Positions 1 to 11,524 of a stretch of 64,000 nt of DNA are shown piece by piece. The notes beneath the pieces are model-generated. The model ran no database searches, was not told the origin of the DNA, and saw only the letters and a list, made by a program, of their open reading frames with translations. Source of the DNA: Bolinopsis microptera (Eukaryota; Ctenophora; Tentaculata; Lobata; Bolinopsidae). The DNA lies in assembly GCF_026151205.1 (NCBI RefSeq), contig NC_087080.1:13587337-13651336 (forward strand), given 5' to 3'. How positions within the stretch are numbered: position 1 is the first letter of the stretch; each line of letters starts with the position of its first letter. The translations under genes and the position numbers were made by a program.

Positions 1-1785
1 CTATCTTGTAAGTCGTCCGATCAGTTGTGACCACTGGTAAGTGGTAACTAAGGTCCAGGTCCACACTAGACAAATTTTAGTGTGTAAATAGGTTTGGACG
101 GTCACCACATTTGGTAGTTATCACATTATCACATTAATTTCAATGTAAACTCCAGAAACTGTAACTATAGCGAGGTTTGCTGTCTCAAGTTCTATGTATA
201 ACTTATAACATATATATAGTAGTAACTAACAACAATCAACATTTTAACGTTATGAGGTAACCTCACTATTCTAGGTCTTAAATAAAAAGCGAGGAATTTA
301 AAAACGATGGCCTCTTACATTCCCACACCCTTGCAATCAACTATAATCATTTGGAAAAGCCCATACATTAGCTGATTACGCAATATGCAAAGGACTCCAG
401 ATAAATATCCTTATAAACTGACATAAAGATAGATATAAATATGACTCTTAATGAGTCTTAATCTAAAACTTCCATATAAAGCATAATAAAAGATAACTTA
501 ACCACCAAACATACAACCATTCCACTTCAGTCTACCCACACATTAGCCACACATATTATAATAATAATAACGTAGTAAGGTACGCCGTGTGAGTGTAATT
601 ATACAGGGCCCCCTGGCGAGGATTGCCCCATTGAGTTGACAGGTGTCATATTTCCATAAAATACGGCGGTGGTTTAACATTTCTGGCCTGCTGGCCCCCT
701 CAGATGTAATGAGATACTTTATTACCTCGTCACGGTAATAGGTTTTGTAAATATGTTGTACAGTCAGCTTCAGGTACAGAAAGTAACTACAATCAAGACT
801 GTGCAAGTTTTCAGTTTCACCTACTAGATAAATTCTATACAAATTCAGAATTTGAAGGGACACGCCCTAATGTGTTCCCTAATAGCAAGGCTCAGGAATG
901 GCATCAAGTTTCTGTGTACAGTCAGCACTCAATAGTAAGGTAAGAGGAATGTATGCTCCATCCAATGTAACTGTTTTGAAGAATGACGTATTTACTCCGG
1001 CAATATTACAGAGCAAGTTCAGATAGGCATCCTGTTATATAGCGACTTATTTAAAATTGGTTATGACAGTGTCAACGTTCACTTTATTAAATCCTGTATC
1101 TTATATCGATAATGGCCTCAACAATGGTTGAAAGCACTTGATTGATGGTAGGACGTTATTGAACATACGATCACGTGATATAACTGATGAGGTTATGTTT
1201 ATAAATGTGTTTGGAGCTTATCAGGTTTATTCTAGGATATCAAAAACAGGAATGTCATTTCAACCTGAACAATTTTCACACTATCTCTATTTATATAAAA
1301 CTCAATAATTTTATTATGCAGGATATTTCAGGCTGTGACTCGAGTCACTGTTCATCATTCCTTTTAGCTATGAATATATGACCAAGGGAACTAATTGGCA
1401 AATATTTGGTCAAAGGAATAAAGTAGGAGCGGTATGGCCACATTTGTTCATACCTAGATGAGCTCAGATTTGAGGGTAACACCATGCTGATAATTTTGTT
1501 GAGCAAGTTCTTGGTACACAGACTCCACCTTCACACACGGACAATGGACAATAAATAGGCCACTGAAGTCTTGCACTAAGTTACCGCTCAGCATTTGCGG
1601 TTCAATAAAATCAGATATGATGGAAATATGATATAGATACGTATACTACTGACCAGTAGAAAAACGTGATCATGATTGAACTTTACAGATAATAGAATGG
1701 AATAGGATTATTTGCACGATCAAGAATACAAATGTATTGATTACATATCACCTTAGTTAAATAAGTTATAAGTAAGAAAACTAAC
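1..1785. other. No gene recognised; AT-rich flank
   Basis: I see no convincing exon here. The open frames are short and have no coiled-coil or domain pattern. The minus-strand coiled-coil gene just to the right may continue into this stretch, but I could not identify its next exon. Confidence 0.5.
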
Positions 1786-2826
1786 TTGAGCTGCTTGGAG
1801 AGGTTTTCGTTTTCGATTATGAGCTCCTCATAGCTCTTACCAAGTGTCTGACTTCGGTCTGTCAGCTCGGCATTTTCATTACCTGAAATTTAACACGTGA
1901 ATGACAAGGGATAGGGAGAGAAAGAGGGAGGTAGTTGCATAACTAAGGTCTCAGCAAACACCGCTCACGCTGTGGGGGGACAGTGCCATCAGAAGGAATG
2001 CTTTTCCCCAAATATAACATTTCTTTTGCAAAAAATCGTCCAATTTGGCAGCAAAATGTACTACATAACCTAATAAAAATGTTTAGAGGTACAAAAAGCT
2101 CCGGGGGTGCTGAAAAGCTGTAGAGGGCACCAAAAAGACCTAACTTTACGCAACTAGAGAGAGGTGCTCTATTCAGTGCAATTTTTTGGAAAATGGCAAT
2201 AGTGAAAGGTTACGAATGGACGTTTTTGCAGAAAAACGTGGATTTTGGAGATTGTGGTAGGTGGGTCTGAGTATGTTGTGTTCCTTCCGTTAGTTACCAT
2301 GTTAACTAGCGCTCGCCGCTCAGTGTAGCGTGCGAGTATTGCTTGCGGAGATATGATGTATAAAGCTAGCTTGCCAATGAGTGAGCGGCGCGATTGTATT
2401 TTAATGTATACTTTGAAATGTATAGTATTAGTTAATGAGCCCAAATTGTACGTGGCATGCGTAGTATATAGTGTACTGATGTGTATCAATATTATTATTA
2501 TGAAGTGAGCTGATTGGAGCCTATATTTATATCTAAATAGTGAATGGAAATCTAACGTCCGCCAAAACGAAACAACGGGCGCAATTCTTGTTAAAATCTG
2601 TTAGAATATAATACTTCTAACTTCAATCAGACAAAACAGGCAACAACCGAAATAATTTAGAACAACAATAATAACAAATGGAAACAACTGTTACTATAAG
2701 ATTTGAGTAAATACTTACTTAGTTTCTCATTTTGGTTTTTCATCTCAACCATTTTTTGCTTTATGATCTCCATTGCTCTCATGCGGGAGTCCGTGAGACA
2801 TTTGATATCATCCGTCATACTTCTTG
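1786..2826 (-). CDS. Partial coiled-coil protein, two exons
   Basis: Two minus-strand exons join cleanly. The first is 2719-2826, with acceptor TAG before it and donor GTAAGT after it. The second is 1786-1882, with acceptor TTTCAG and donor GTTAGT. The codon split between them restores Ser in ...EKLSNENAEL... The roughly 68 residues are rich in Glu, Lys, Asn and Leu with heptad spacing, for example MKNQNEKLSNENAEL and LIIENENLSKQLK, as in a parallel coiled coil. The first exon starts in mid-codon, so its ATG need not be the start, and the second ends in mid-codon, so more exons are expected on both sides. I do not recognise the family. It could be another centrosomal or ciliary coiled-coil protein, given the neighbours, but that is only context. 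Confidence 0.6.
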
Positions 2827-3191
2827 CTATGATAGATAGGTAATTTTAAGCAATTTTCTTTATTCAAAAGAAATTCATAACTGACTTTACCTGACTAGAT
2901 AAAAATCTAGCACTATACATCGTAGTAAAAATTTCTTATCTTTGATATCTTTAAATAGTTTTAAAATTATACAGTGATAAATGACCTGGGCCTGGGGAAC
3001 CCTCAACCCAATTGAGCAGGTAGCTGGTGCACTTTAGAAGACACGCTAGGAGCCACTTAAATTTACTTGCTGTACTGTTTCTTGGGTTCCCACTAGCCAT
3101 TGAGCATTAATCTCAGGGAGATTAACAGATTTACTGGTTCCTCAAATGCAAACGTTTTTGAAATAATCTTTACAATTATGTTCTGAACAGA

Positions 3192-3530
3192 CAAGAGTTG
3201 CAAGACAGCATACATCTACGCTATGGCTGTGGCAATGTGAACAGTGTCTACCACGCCCTTGATCATAAATTAGGTGAATACTTTTCCATGCACCACAATA
3301 CCATAAGAGACACTGCAGCTTTCTACTTCCAAGAAGCAAAGTGTAAGGATGTAAGGATAGAATCCACACTCCTGCATGTCCAACTAACTTCATTCTCAAG
3401 GAAGGCCAACATGAAGCAAGTCTCAATGTTGCAGGTGTTAGACAGTATGCACCCATCGAAAGAATATACTTAGACATCAGGGTCACACATCCTAACTGCA
3501 ACTCAAGTAGCTTAAAACCACTTCGCTTCA
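3192..3530 (+). pseudogene. Decayed C-terminal remnant of a retroelement-like protein
   Basis: The frame opening near 3192 gives QDSIHLRYG, then HALDHK, then HNTIRDTAAFYFQEA and RIESTLL. After a frameshift near 3380 another frame gives EASLNVAG and IYLDIRVTHPNC. This order matches a block common in invertebrate repeat proteins (DAI-LRYGW, HAL-C, RHN-VRD, EP-LQ, then DEARLD-GF and FFDVRVFNP), often found at the end of reverse-transcriptase-like multicopy proteins. The copy lacks the cysteine cluster and is frameshifted, so it is dead. The assignment comes from remembered motif order and was not tested by search. Confidence 0.5.
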
Positions 3531-3539
3531 CTCAGAACA

Positions 3540-4161
3540 AGGACCCTTTGTTCCACTACTAGGTTTGTATATCATATCTCTGAGATGATAGCTGATCAGA
3601 AAGAAACTAAGAGTCAGGTCAAAAAATCATATCATAACACAATTCAGGTTTTAACTGCTACGAAGCACACTCATTCAAGAAGAAAACAACAATTTCAAGA
3701 AAACAACAATTTTATTTAGTATCAATTAAAGCAGACAAAAATATATTTCATATATATATAACTAGCACGAACTTTAGATCAGATATCTTAGGGGACTTGA
3801 AGTAGCAAGAGATTGACTAGAAGGTATATACCTTTTACAAAGATACGTCGAGAAGAATCCAGGGTGATACAGGATCGGAGAGTGCAGACCATTGCACTAA
3901 AGGGAATCACAGGATGATCATATGAAGATCAACAGTTCAGTATCCTGGATGAGATAGGACCAGTAGCGTAAAGTTGCATGTCGATGCCCCTCTACATAAT
4001 ATATTATAATTAAATGTGATTATTATATACTAATTAAAATCTGGCCTACAAGTATAAAGTCCTTTAAAACGATTAGAAAACATATCCCCGAAAATCAGCA
4101 AACTACAATTAATGGACACAGATTGAGTTATTATTCAAGTCATAATCATTCTTGTTTCAAC
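3540..4161. other. No gene recognised
   Basis: AT-rich sequence with many stops in all frames. A short A-rich run with repeated AAGAAAACAACAATTT lies near 3680-3715. Nothing else is supported. Confidence 0.5.
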
Positions 4162-4613
4162 TTACCTGGGGACCCCAGGCTATTATGTTCAAATAAAGAT
4201 TCGTCGGAATGACAGGCTGAGCGCCGCCCAGTAAGTTTCGACAGGATAGTTTTCATGGTTTGTAAAATAATTATTTGGAAGGGTTGGCATTGCAATATTG
4301 CATCGTCAACTAAGATCTTAATATTTTGTTAAAGACGCGTACAGCTTTGATTCACAATGTCAATCTTTCACAGCTCGGCGAGGCCAAGTGGTGCATCTCT
4401 CCGATCTAGCGAGAAACATTATTTGATGCACGGCGCGGCCCAGTAGTGCAATGTGCATCGCACTACAACCAACAACGCGTACTTCAACAACCAAGTTTAA
4501 TTTTGGTGACAGTTATGCTGCGCTCAAATTACTGGGCCGCGCTCAGCCTGTCATTCCGCCAAATCTTTATTCTTTTATGTTAATGAACACAATAGCCTGG
4601 GGTCCTCAGGTAA
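4162..4613. mobile_element. MITE-like element with long terminal inverted repeats
   Basis: The left end (TTACCTGGGGACCCCAGG at 4162) reappears inverted at the right end (CCTGGGGTCCTCAGGTAA, ending 4613). The inverted match runs inward about 70 bases through AATAAAGATTC, ATGACAGGCTGAGCG and CGCCCAGTAA. No transposase frame is present, so it would be non-autonomous. The middle contains part of a second repeat family (TGATTCACAATGTCAAT at about 4348, then GC-rich GGCGCGGCCCAGTAGTGCA) that is also found at 9486-9835. A related copy lies at about 33.0-33.3 kb. Confidence 0.7.
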
Positions 4614-4760
4614 CGCTCAAAAACAAAAAATATTTTAATCTTAGTATATATATATAAACAAAACAATATATGTATATATTGAATTGTATTTGTTCATGCC
4701 ATTTTACTGATACCTTAAACATTAAATGTATGACGGTTACAAATGGCAGCGTTTAATCCT

Positions 4761-7700
4761 GTATCTGACTGAAAAGCCGCACAATGTTTTGAGTATACGA
4801 GGTTTGTGATGTTATTTGGGTTTATTGGGGTATATAGATCAAAAAAAATTTGGGTAGACAAAAAGTTATGTGTCCACCAGGTCTGTGGCCACGCCCTTTT
4901 ATATGATCGTGGGAAAATCTTACCTTTTCCTAATATAAATTCATATTTGCTCAATCAAAGCAAGTAGGGTATCAAAACTAATGTTTTTTGACCCAAGAAA
5001 CCGATTGGTGACATCTATTTGACTTTCAGACCACTCCCAGATAAGATAACCACGCCCATATTTACAATTGAGCGTAAAAATTTCCAAAAATGTAAGCAAT
5101 TTTTTTGGGCAAATTGGGTGTTGAGACCTATGTTTTTTGACCCCAGAAATCGATTGGTGACATCTATTTGACTTTCAGACCACTCCCAGATAAGATAACC
5201 ACGCCCATATTTACAATCGAGCGCCAAGAATTCCCAAATACTCATATGGATCTGAAGACATTCCCGTCTATATAACTTCCGGCCCGGGGTTTGAGACTTG
5301 GAATAGCTCAAGTGACCCATCAGAAACAAATATGGCCTGGGTAGAAATTGTTACTATGGTGCCGTTTTGCGCAATTGACCACGCCCTTTTTTTGGCACTT
5401 TTGCGACTTTAAAATCAAAATAACTCCGCTTCTAATTGGAATTAAAAGCTCAACTTGGCTTTGAAGTTGTTCAGAATCATCACTTTTAGGGGGGTAGAGC
5501 ATATTTCTAAAGTCACTAGACATCAGGTTGTTGAGTTATATGACCACACCCTTTTTTTCTCTCGAGAGTCATAATTTGCACACTTAATACGAGATATCTC
5601 GGCTTCTGATTGAGCTAGGTGCTTATCCGGGGCATTAACTTGTTCAAAATCATCAGTTTAAGTAGGGTAGAGCATAATTTCAAAGTCCTCAAAGATCAGG
5701 TTGTTGAGTTTTTTGGCCAAAACCTATTTTTACGCTCTTGCGAGTAGCAATTGCAGCGCTTAAAATTAAAATTACTCAGCTTCTGATTGAAGTTAGGAGC
5801 TAAACTCGGGCAGCAAAATGGTCAGAATTATGATATGGAGTGGGGTAGAACGTGGTTTCAAAGTCCTCAGACATCAGGTTGTTGAGGTATTAGGCCACAC
5901 CCTATTCTTACGATATCGCGAGTAGCAATTGACACACTTAATACAAAATATATCGGCTTCTGATTGGAGTAAAGAGCTAAACTCGGGCAGCAAAATGGTC
6001 AGAATTATCATATTAAGTGGGGTTAAGCATAATTTAAAAGTCCTCAAACATCAGGTTGTTGAGTTTTTTGGCCAAAACCTATTTTTACGCTCTTGCAAGT
6101 AGCAATTGCAGTGCTTAAAATTAAAATTACTCAGCCTCTGATTGGAGTTAGGAGCTAAACTCGGGCAGTAAAATGGTCAGAATTATCACATTAAGTTAGG
6201 TTTCAAAGTCCTCAGTCATCAGGTTGTTAAGTTGTTAGGCCACACCATATTTCTAAGCACTTACTTGCAACAATTACAAAACTCATTAAAAGGTATCTCG
6301 GCTTCTGATTGGAGTTCGGTGCTTAGCCTGGGCATGAAGATATTTAGAATTAGAGCAGTAAGGGGAGTAGAGGCTAGATCATGGTTCTACCTGATGTCTG
6401 TGTACTCTATTCAATGCGAAGCTTTGATCATTTTAATGTCCAAGATTAACACTCAACTCCAACCAGAAGCGGAGATATCTTAGTATTTCATTATGAAATG
6501 CTGTTATCACAAATGCGTAAACTACTAATACCACTACTACTATGTCAGAACTAAGTCCGATCTACGCCAGATAACCCCCTCCATACATCCCTGTCCCGCA
6601 TCAAGGTTCGCAGTTCATCTTTAGAGTTTGTCGGTTGTCCCAACTACCTTCAGTAACATAGACAAGTAGCTTTGTCTTGGTCGCGTAAAGGTTATGGTCT
6701 ATTAACTCATAAACCTGATACCAGAGGACTTTGAGATTACTTCTCATGTGATAGTTCTGAACATAATAAGCATGTTAATGGCCAAATTCAGCTTCGAACA
6801 AGGCCTGACCGAGGCCGAGGAAAAATCGCTATTCCTCGGTAAAACCGAGGCCGAGGCCGAAGACTCGGTCGACACTTGGCTTCGAACTCCGATCAGAAAC
6901 CGAGTTATATTGATTTTAAGTGCTATAATTGCTACTGGCGAGAGCGTCAAAATAGGTTTTGGCCAAAAACCTCAGCAACCTGATGTTTGAGGACTTTTAA
7001 ATTATGCTTAACCCCACTTAATATGATAATTCTGACCATTTTGCTGCCCGTGTTTAGCTCTTTACTCCAATCAGAAGCCGATATATTTTGTATTAAGTGT
7101 GTCAATTGCTACTCGCGATATCGTAAGAATAGGGTGTGGCCTAATACCTCAACAACCTGATGTCTGAGGACTTTGAAACCACGTTCTACCCCACTCCATA
7201 TCATAATTCTGACCATTTTGCTGCCCGAGTTTAGCTCCTAACTTCAATCAGAAGCTGAGTAATTTTAATTTTAAGCGCTGCAATTGCTACTCGCAAGAGC
7301 GTAAAAATAGGTTTTGGCCAAAAAACTCAACAACCTGATCTTTGAGGACTTTGAAATTATGCTCTACCCTACTTAAACTGATGATTTTGAACAAGTTAAT
7401 GCCCCGGATAAGCACCTAGCTCAATCAGAAGCCGAGATATCTCGTATTAAGTGTGCAAATTATGACTCTCGAGAGAAAAAAAGGGTGTGGTCATATAACT
7501 CAACAACCTGATGTCTAGTGACTTTAGAAATATGCTCTACCCCCCTAAATGTGATGATTCTGAACAACTTCAAAGCCAAGTTGAGCTTTTAATTCCAATT
7601 AGAAGCGGAGTTATTTTGATTTTAAAGTCGCAAAAGTGCCAAAAAAAGGGCGTGGTCAATTGCGCAAAACTGCACCATAGTAACAATTTCTACCCAGGCC

Positions 7701-8273
7701 ATATTTGTTTCTGATGGGTCACTTGAGCTATTCCAAGTCTCAAACCCCGGGCCAGAAGTTATATAGACGGGAATGTCTTCAGATCCATATGAGTATTTGG
7801 GAATTCTTGGCGCTCGATTGTAAATATGGGCGTGGTTATCTTATCTGGGAGTGGTCTGAAAGTCAAATAGATGTCACCAATCGATTTCTTGGGTCAAAAA
7901 ACATGGGTCTCAACACCCAACTTGCCCAAAAAAATTGCTTACATTTTTGGAAATTTTTACGCTCAATTGTAAATATGGGCGTGGTTATCTTATCTGGGAG
8001 TGGTCTGAAAGTCAAATAGATGTCACCAATCGATTTCTTGGGTCAAAAAACATTAGTTTTGATACCCTACTTGCTTTGATTGAGCAAATATGAATTTATA
8101 TTAGGAAAAGGTAAGATTTTCCCACGATCATATAAAAGGGCGTGGCCACAGACCTGGTGGACACATAACTTTTTGTCTACCCAAATTTTTTTTGATCTAT
8201 AGACCCCAATAAACCCAAATAACATCACAAACCTCGTATACTCAAAACATTGTGCGGCTTTTCAGTCAGATAC
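4761..8273. repeat. 3.5 kb fold-back palindrome with arms built of tandem repeats
   Basis: The left arm (4761 to about 6095) is the reverse complement of the right arm (about 6939-8273). GTATCTGACTGAAAAGCCGC at 4761 matches the right end, where the element finishes in TTTTCAGTCAGATAC. Weaker similarity may extend some 15 bases outward. Inside the left arm, divergent units start with CAGGTTGTTGAG or a variant near 5524, 5697, 5875, 6049 and 6220, a period of about 175 bases. A separate unit of about 147 bases (CGATTGGTGACATCTATTTG) is present twice near 5000 and 5146. The centre (about 6100-6935) is not symmetric. Long inverted repeats made of short tandem units are the hallmark of fold-back (FB/TU) transposons. 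No transposase is seen and no target duplication could be confirmed. The paired 104-aa and 67-aa open frames on the two arms mirror each other and are not genes. Confidence 0.8.
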
Positions 8274-8284
8274 TTGATTAGTTT

Positions 8285-9431
8285 GCAGATGAAATGAAAT
8301 GAAATGAAATGAGGTATTTATATCCCGCTCATATGATTGACCAACAACACAAGGAAGAGGTTAACCATGTCAGAGCGGCTGACTGTGAGTAATGTGAGCA
8401 AATGTGTAAAATGAACAAAAGTATAACTCAAAAGGGCTTAAGACAAAATTAAAACATCTTTTATTGTAAACACCACACTAAACTAAAAAGAAACAGAAAC
8501 CATACAATACGTGTAGGTATTATAAATGATAATACAGTGACATGATCAACAAAAAAGAGAGACAGATCCTAGAAAGGTAGAGATCAGGACATAAAATGGA
8601 GTGCAGTAAAAAATAAAAGCCAATGTGTCTTGCAAAGTGAAGACAAATGGGAAGAAAAAACATCAAAACTGATTATATAAATGGTTCTTTAACATTCGCT
8701 TGAAGCAGTTGGTATCAGTAATACATCTCAACATTATTGGAAGAGAGTTCCATGCAATCGGTGCATGGCTTGAGAAACGTCTGTCATCAACTTTGGACCT
8801 TTTATTCTTTGGTACCTTTAACATGAGATGGTCACCAGATCTTTTCGACCTGGTCATGGTGTTTGAAAGTTCTGTATCCACTACAGCCACATCTAGTAAT
8901 GCTTTTAGGTAATCAGGTGCAGTACCGTGAACTGATTTGTGGGTTAAAAGACAGACCTTAAAGAAGATTCGTTGGTCTATAGGGAGTATGTGGGCCTTCT
9001 TATAGAAGGGAACCAAGTCCGTGGTTCTGTCTTCTATGTTATAGATGAAACGAACTGCCCCATTAAGGGTGGATCTAAGTTTGTTTAGTCTGGTCTTGGG
9101 TAGATTCATGTATAGAGAATTACAGTAATCTAACTTAGATATAACCAGTTGTTTCACCAACATCAATTTAATGCCTTCATCTAGGTAACGACCAATAGTT
9201 CTTAGGTTCATCATTGTCCAGCTACATTTCCTTTTGACATTATTGATCTGTCTTTCCATATTTAAAGTTTCATCAAATTTGACACCCAGACTCTTCCAGC
9301 TGTCTCCTTTGCACTCCGTAGGTAGAATTTCAGTGCTTCCAAATTGCAGTCTGACACTGAGTTCACACTTTTTTAGAATATGGCTCTTTCCTAACACCAA
9401 TAGTTCGAAAAAAATCTGGTTTCAATTTAAA
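8285..9431 (-). mobile_element. 5'-truncated CR1/L2-like LINE, 3' end of reverse transcriptase
   Basis: The minus-strand frame 8663-9400 encodes about 240 residues ending in a stop. Its motifs are those of the thumb and post-RT region of CR1/L2-type non-LTR elements: SWKSLGVKFDETLNME, SKLDYCNSLYMNLP, LRSTLNGAVRFIYN, ILPIDQRIFFKVCLLTHKSV, HGTAPDYL and FSSHAPIAWNSLP. The frame can be extended upstream to about 9431 only through a one-base shift in a T-run (LKLKPD, then LVLGK). The palm domain and endonuclease are absent, a typical 5' truncation. An untranslated tail leads to a five-base microsatellite (TGAAA units, 8288-8312), a plausible 3' terminus. Its end lies 12 bases from the fold-back palindrome. 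Confidence 0.8.
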
Positions 9432-9485
9432 TAACGCGCGCCGCTAAACAGTCCACATAATATATGATATAATAGCTTAATATTT

Positions 9486-9835
9486 TGATTCACGATGTCA
9501 TGTCAATGTTTATCGCAGCTTGGCAAGGCCCAATGGTGCATCTCGCTGATCTGCGAGAAGAATTATTTGATGCGCGGCGCGGCCCAGTAGTGCATCGCGA
9601 TTCGCGTTGTAGCTTGACCATTGTTAATGGTCTGACCCGGCGCGCGCTACTCTGTGGCACTTGCCATCGGGCTAACATTTCGAGAAGAAAGCGGCGCGCG
9701 CTACTTCGAAGAAATTTAGACGAGTAACATCCGTCAACGTTGTAGCGCGATGCACTGCTGGGCCGCGCCGCGCATCTTCTCGGTAAATGCACCACTGGGC
9801 CTCGCCGAGCTGCGAAGGATTGACATCGTGAATCA
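9486..9835. mobile_element. MITE-like inverted-repeat element, GC-rich
   Basis: It begins TGATTCACGATGTCA at 9486 and ends TGACATCGTGAATCA at 9835. The inverted match continues inward through the CAGCT-GGC-AGGCCCA-TGGTGCAT segment and the GGCGCGGCCCAGTAGTGCATCGCG segment. At about 350 bases with no transposase, it looks non-autonomous. Its GC content stands out from the AT-rich surroundings. The 101-aa minus and 80-aa plus open frames follow from that GC content. Relatives occur inside 4162-4613 and at about 33.3-33.4 kb. Confidence 0.7.
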
Positions 9836-11524
9836 ATGCATCGCGTTACAACTTAAATTTATGAATGAAATTTAAAATTTTAATGTTTGGATCATAAGTT
9901 CAAGGATTTAAAGCATAAAGATATTATCAATTATTGCAATAAGTTGCTAAGTCACCTTCTTAACAGCTTTTTGTACTTTTTGCATATATATTAGTCGTTT
10001 TAATGCACCAATGCGGTTGCACTAACTGTTTCACAAGCGTAAGAGCTCTTTTTCTGCCAAGTGTTTTAAGAACAAAAATGTAATTTTTTGCTGCGTCTTG
10101 CTGAAACCTAAAAAAGTGAAGGAAAAAAAAACTAACCGAATTTTAGATTTTTGTTGTAATCGCATTTTTGTAATTTTCATGATCTGAATTGTGAATACTT
10201 TGGGGTGGTGCTTTTGTAATTTGTACCTGTTGGACTGTTCTTGTGTTTGAATAGTGAAGTTCCCTTGCTGCTTGCATTCACGAATGCCAATTGCATTCAC
10301 AATACCACTTTGGACTGATGGCATGATGACTGGAACGAATTATTCCTTCGTGTATCAACTATAGTTTTATTTACGATAAATACTCTTTCGTAGTTAACTA
10401 TTATGAGTATTGCTGAAAGCACAGTGTAAGGCCTACACGGACCGCCTCTAACTAGCCAATCCCTGTTTACATGCCGTGTAGCAGGGGACTAGAAAGAGCT
10501 AAACTAGTAAGCGGGGCATAGCCAATACACTATACTCCCATCATTGAGTATATTACCAACCAGAAGGAAAATTTCCTTGTGTTTGGAATCTACCAAGACG
10601 AAAGGTGTACAATCCAGCGAAATTCCGAAGATCCGCATTATGTTTTCTAGTAGTATATAATTTTCAGTCTAACATTTTATTAGACATTTGCATCAGTATA
10701 GTTGTACATTACTCTACCAAATTTTATTGCTCTGATGTGTAGTATTGCCAGATCACAATTCAGTTTGTTACAGAGTTTTATATTAACAGGAAACGATGTA
10801 ACAAAGTCGATATATTTTAATGTTGCCATGGGGTGGCAAGTCCCCATTTATCGTAGTCCGATAGTTTCACTGCATTAATAAATATGCAAGTGTATCCAAT
10901 ATTTCCCTACCTATCTGTAGAGTCATCTGCATATCCAACTTGTTGGGAGAAGTGTTTGAATTCCTTTCGTCTTGTTTGATTTTCTTAATAACTGAATCTC
11001 CTTTAAATGAATGACCATATACTGCTAAAGTAAGTAAGTAAACTTGCTTTGTTGTAACAGTATAATGAATGAGCCAAGGATTCTGTTGGATAAACAGTAC
11101 ACATCTGTGTAAAATCTCGGTTGACTCGGTCGACTGGGAAAACCGTGATTGGGGGTTGAATTTAATGTAAATATATCACTATGTTATATCAATTGATATT
11201 AGACAATAAGTATTGAATTTGTGCCTATTTGCTTCTGTTATTTATTAGTGAGACAATTTTGTATTCAAGTGGTTTGTGTACTAAGGCACTCCCATTTTAA
11301 CTCCCATTTTTGTCCTCTAGCACTTGCTGTCATTAGCTTATTTGCTTGCTCCTGACTTTAAAATTATAGTTACAAATCTTTTTTTTTGCGTCCTAAGTAT
11401 GGTGTGAGATGTTTTGCATTTTGATTAACATGTCATCATTTAATGTCCTTTCTCAACTGTGACAGAAAGTCAGACAAAGTTTAAATTGTCAGCAATTGTT
11501 TTCTTGAAATTGTTGTTTTCTTGA
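9836..11524. other. No gene recognised; probable repeat-derived spacer
   Basis: No exon with a recognisable domain was found. The longest frame (minus, 10031-10324) is basic, low in complexity and unlike any family I know. The segment near 10440-10560 is denser in GC and may belong to a repeat, but I cannot assign it. Confidence 0.4.

Noticed and set aside
5015-8019. Mirror-image 104- and 67-codon frames on both sides of 6.5 kb
   Set aside because: They are the same repeat read on the two arms of the palindrome, with no start or splice signals and no family.
9490-9795. Arg/Ser-rich 101-codon minus frame
   Set aside because: Lies entirely within a GC-rich MITE; frame openness follows from base composition.
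10031-10324. 97-codon basic minus frame
   Set aside because: Low-complexity AT-driven frame with no domain, splice context or conservation evidence.
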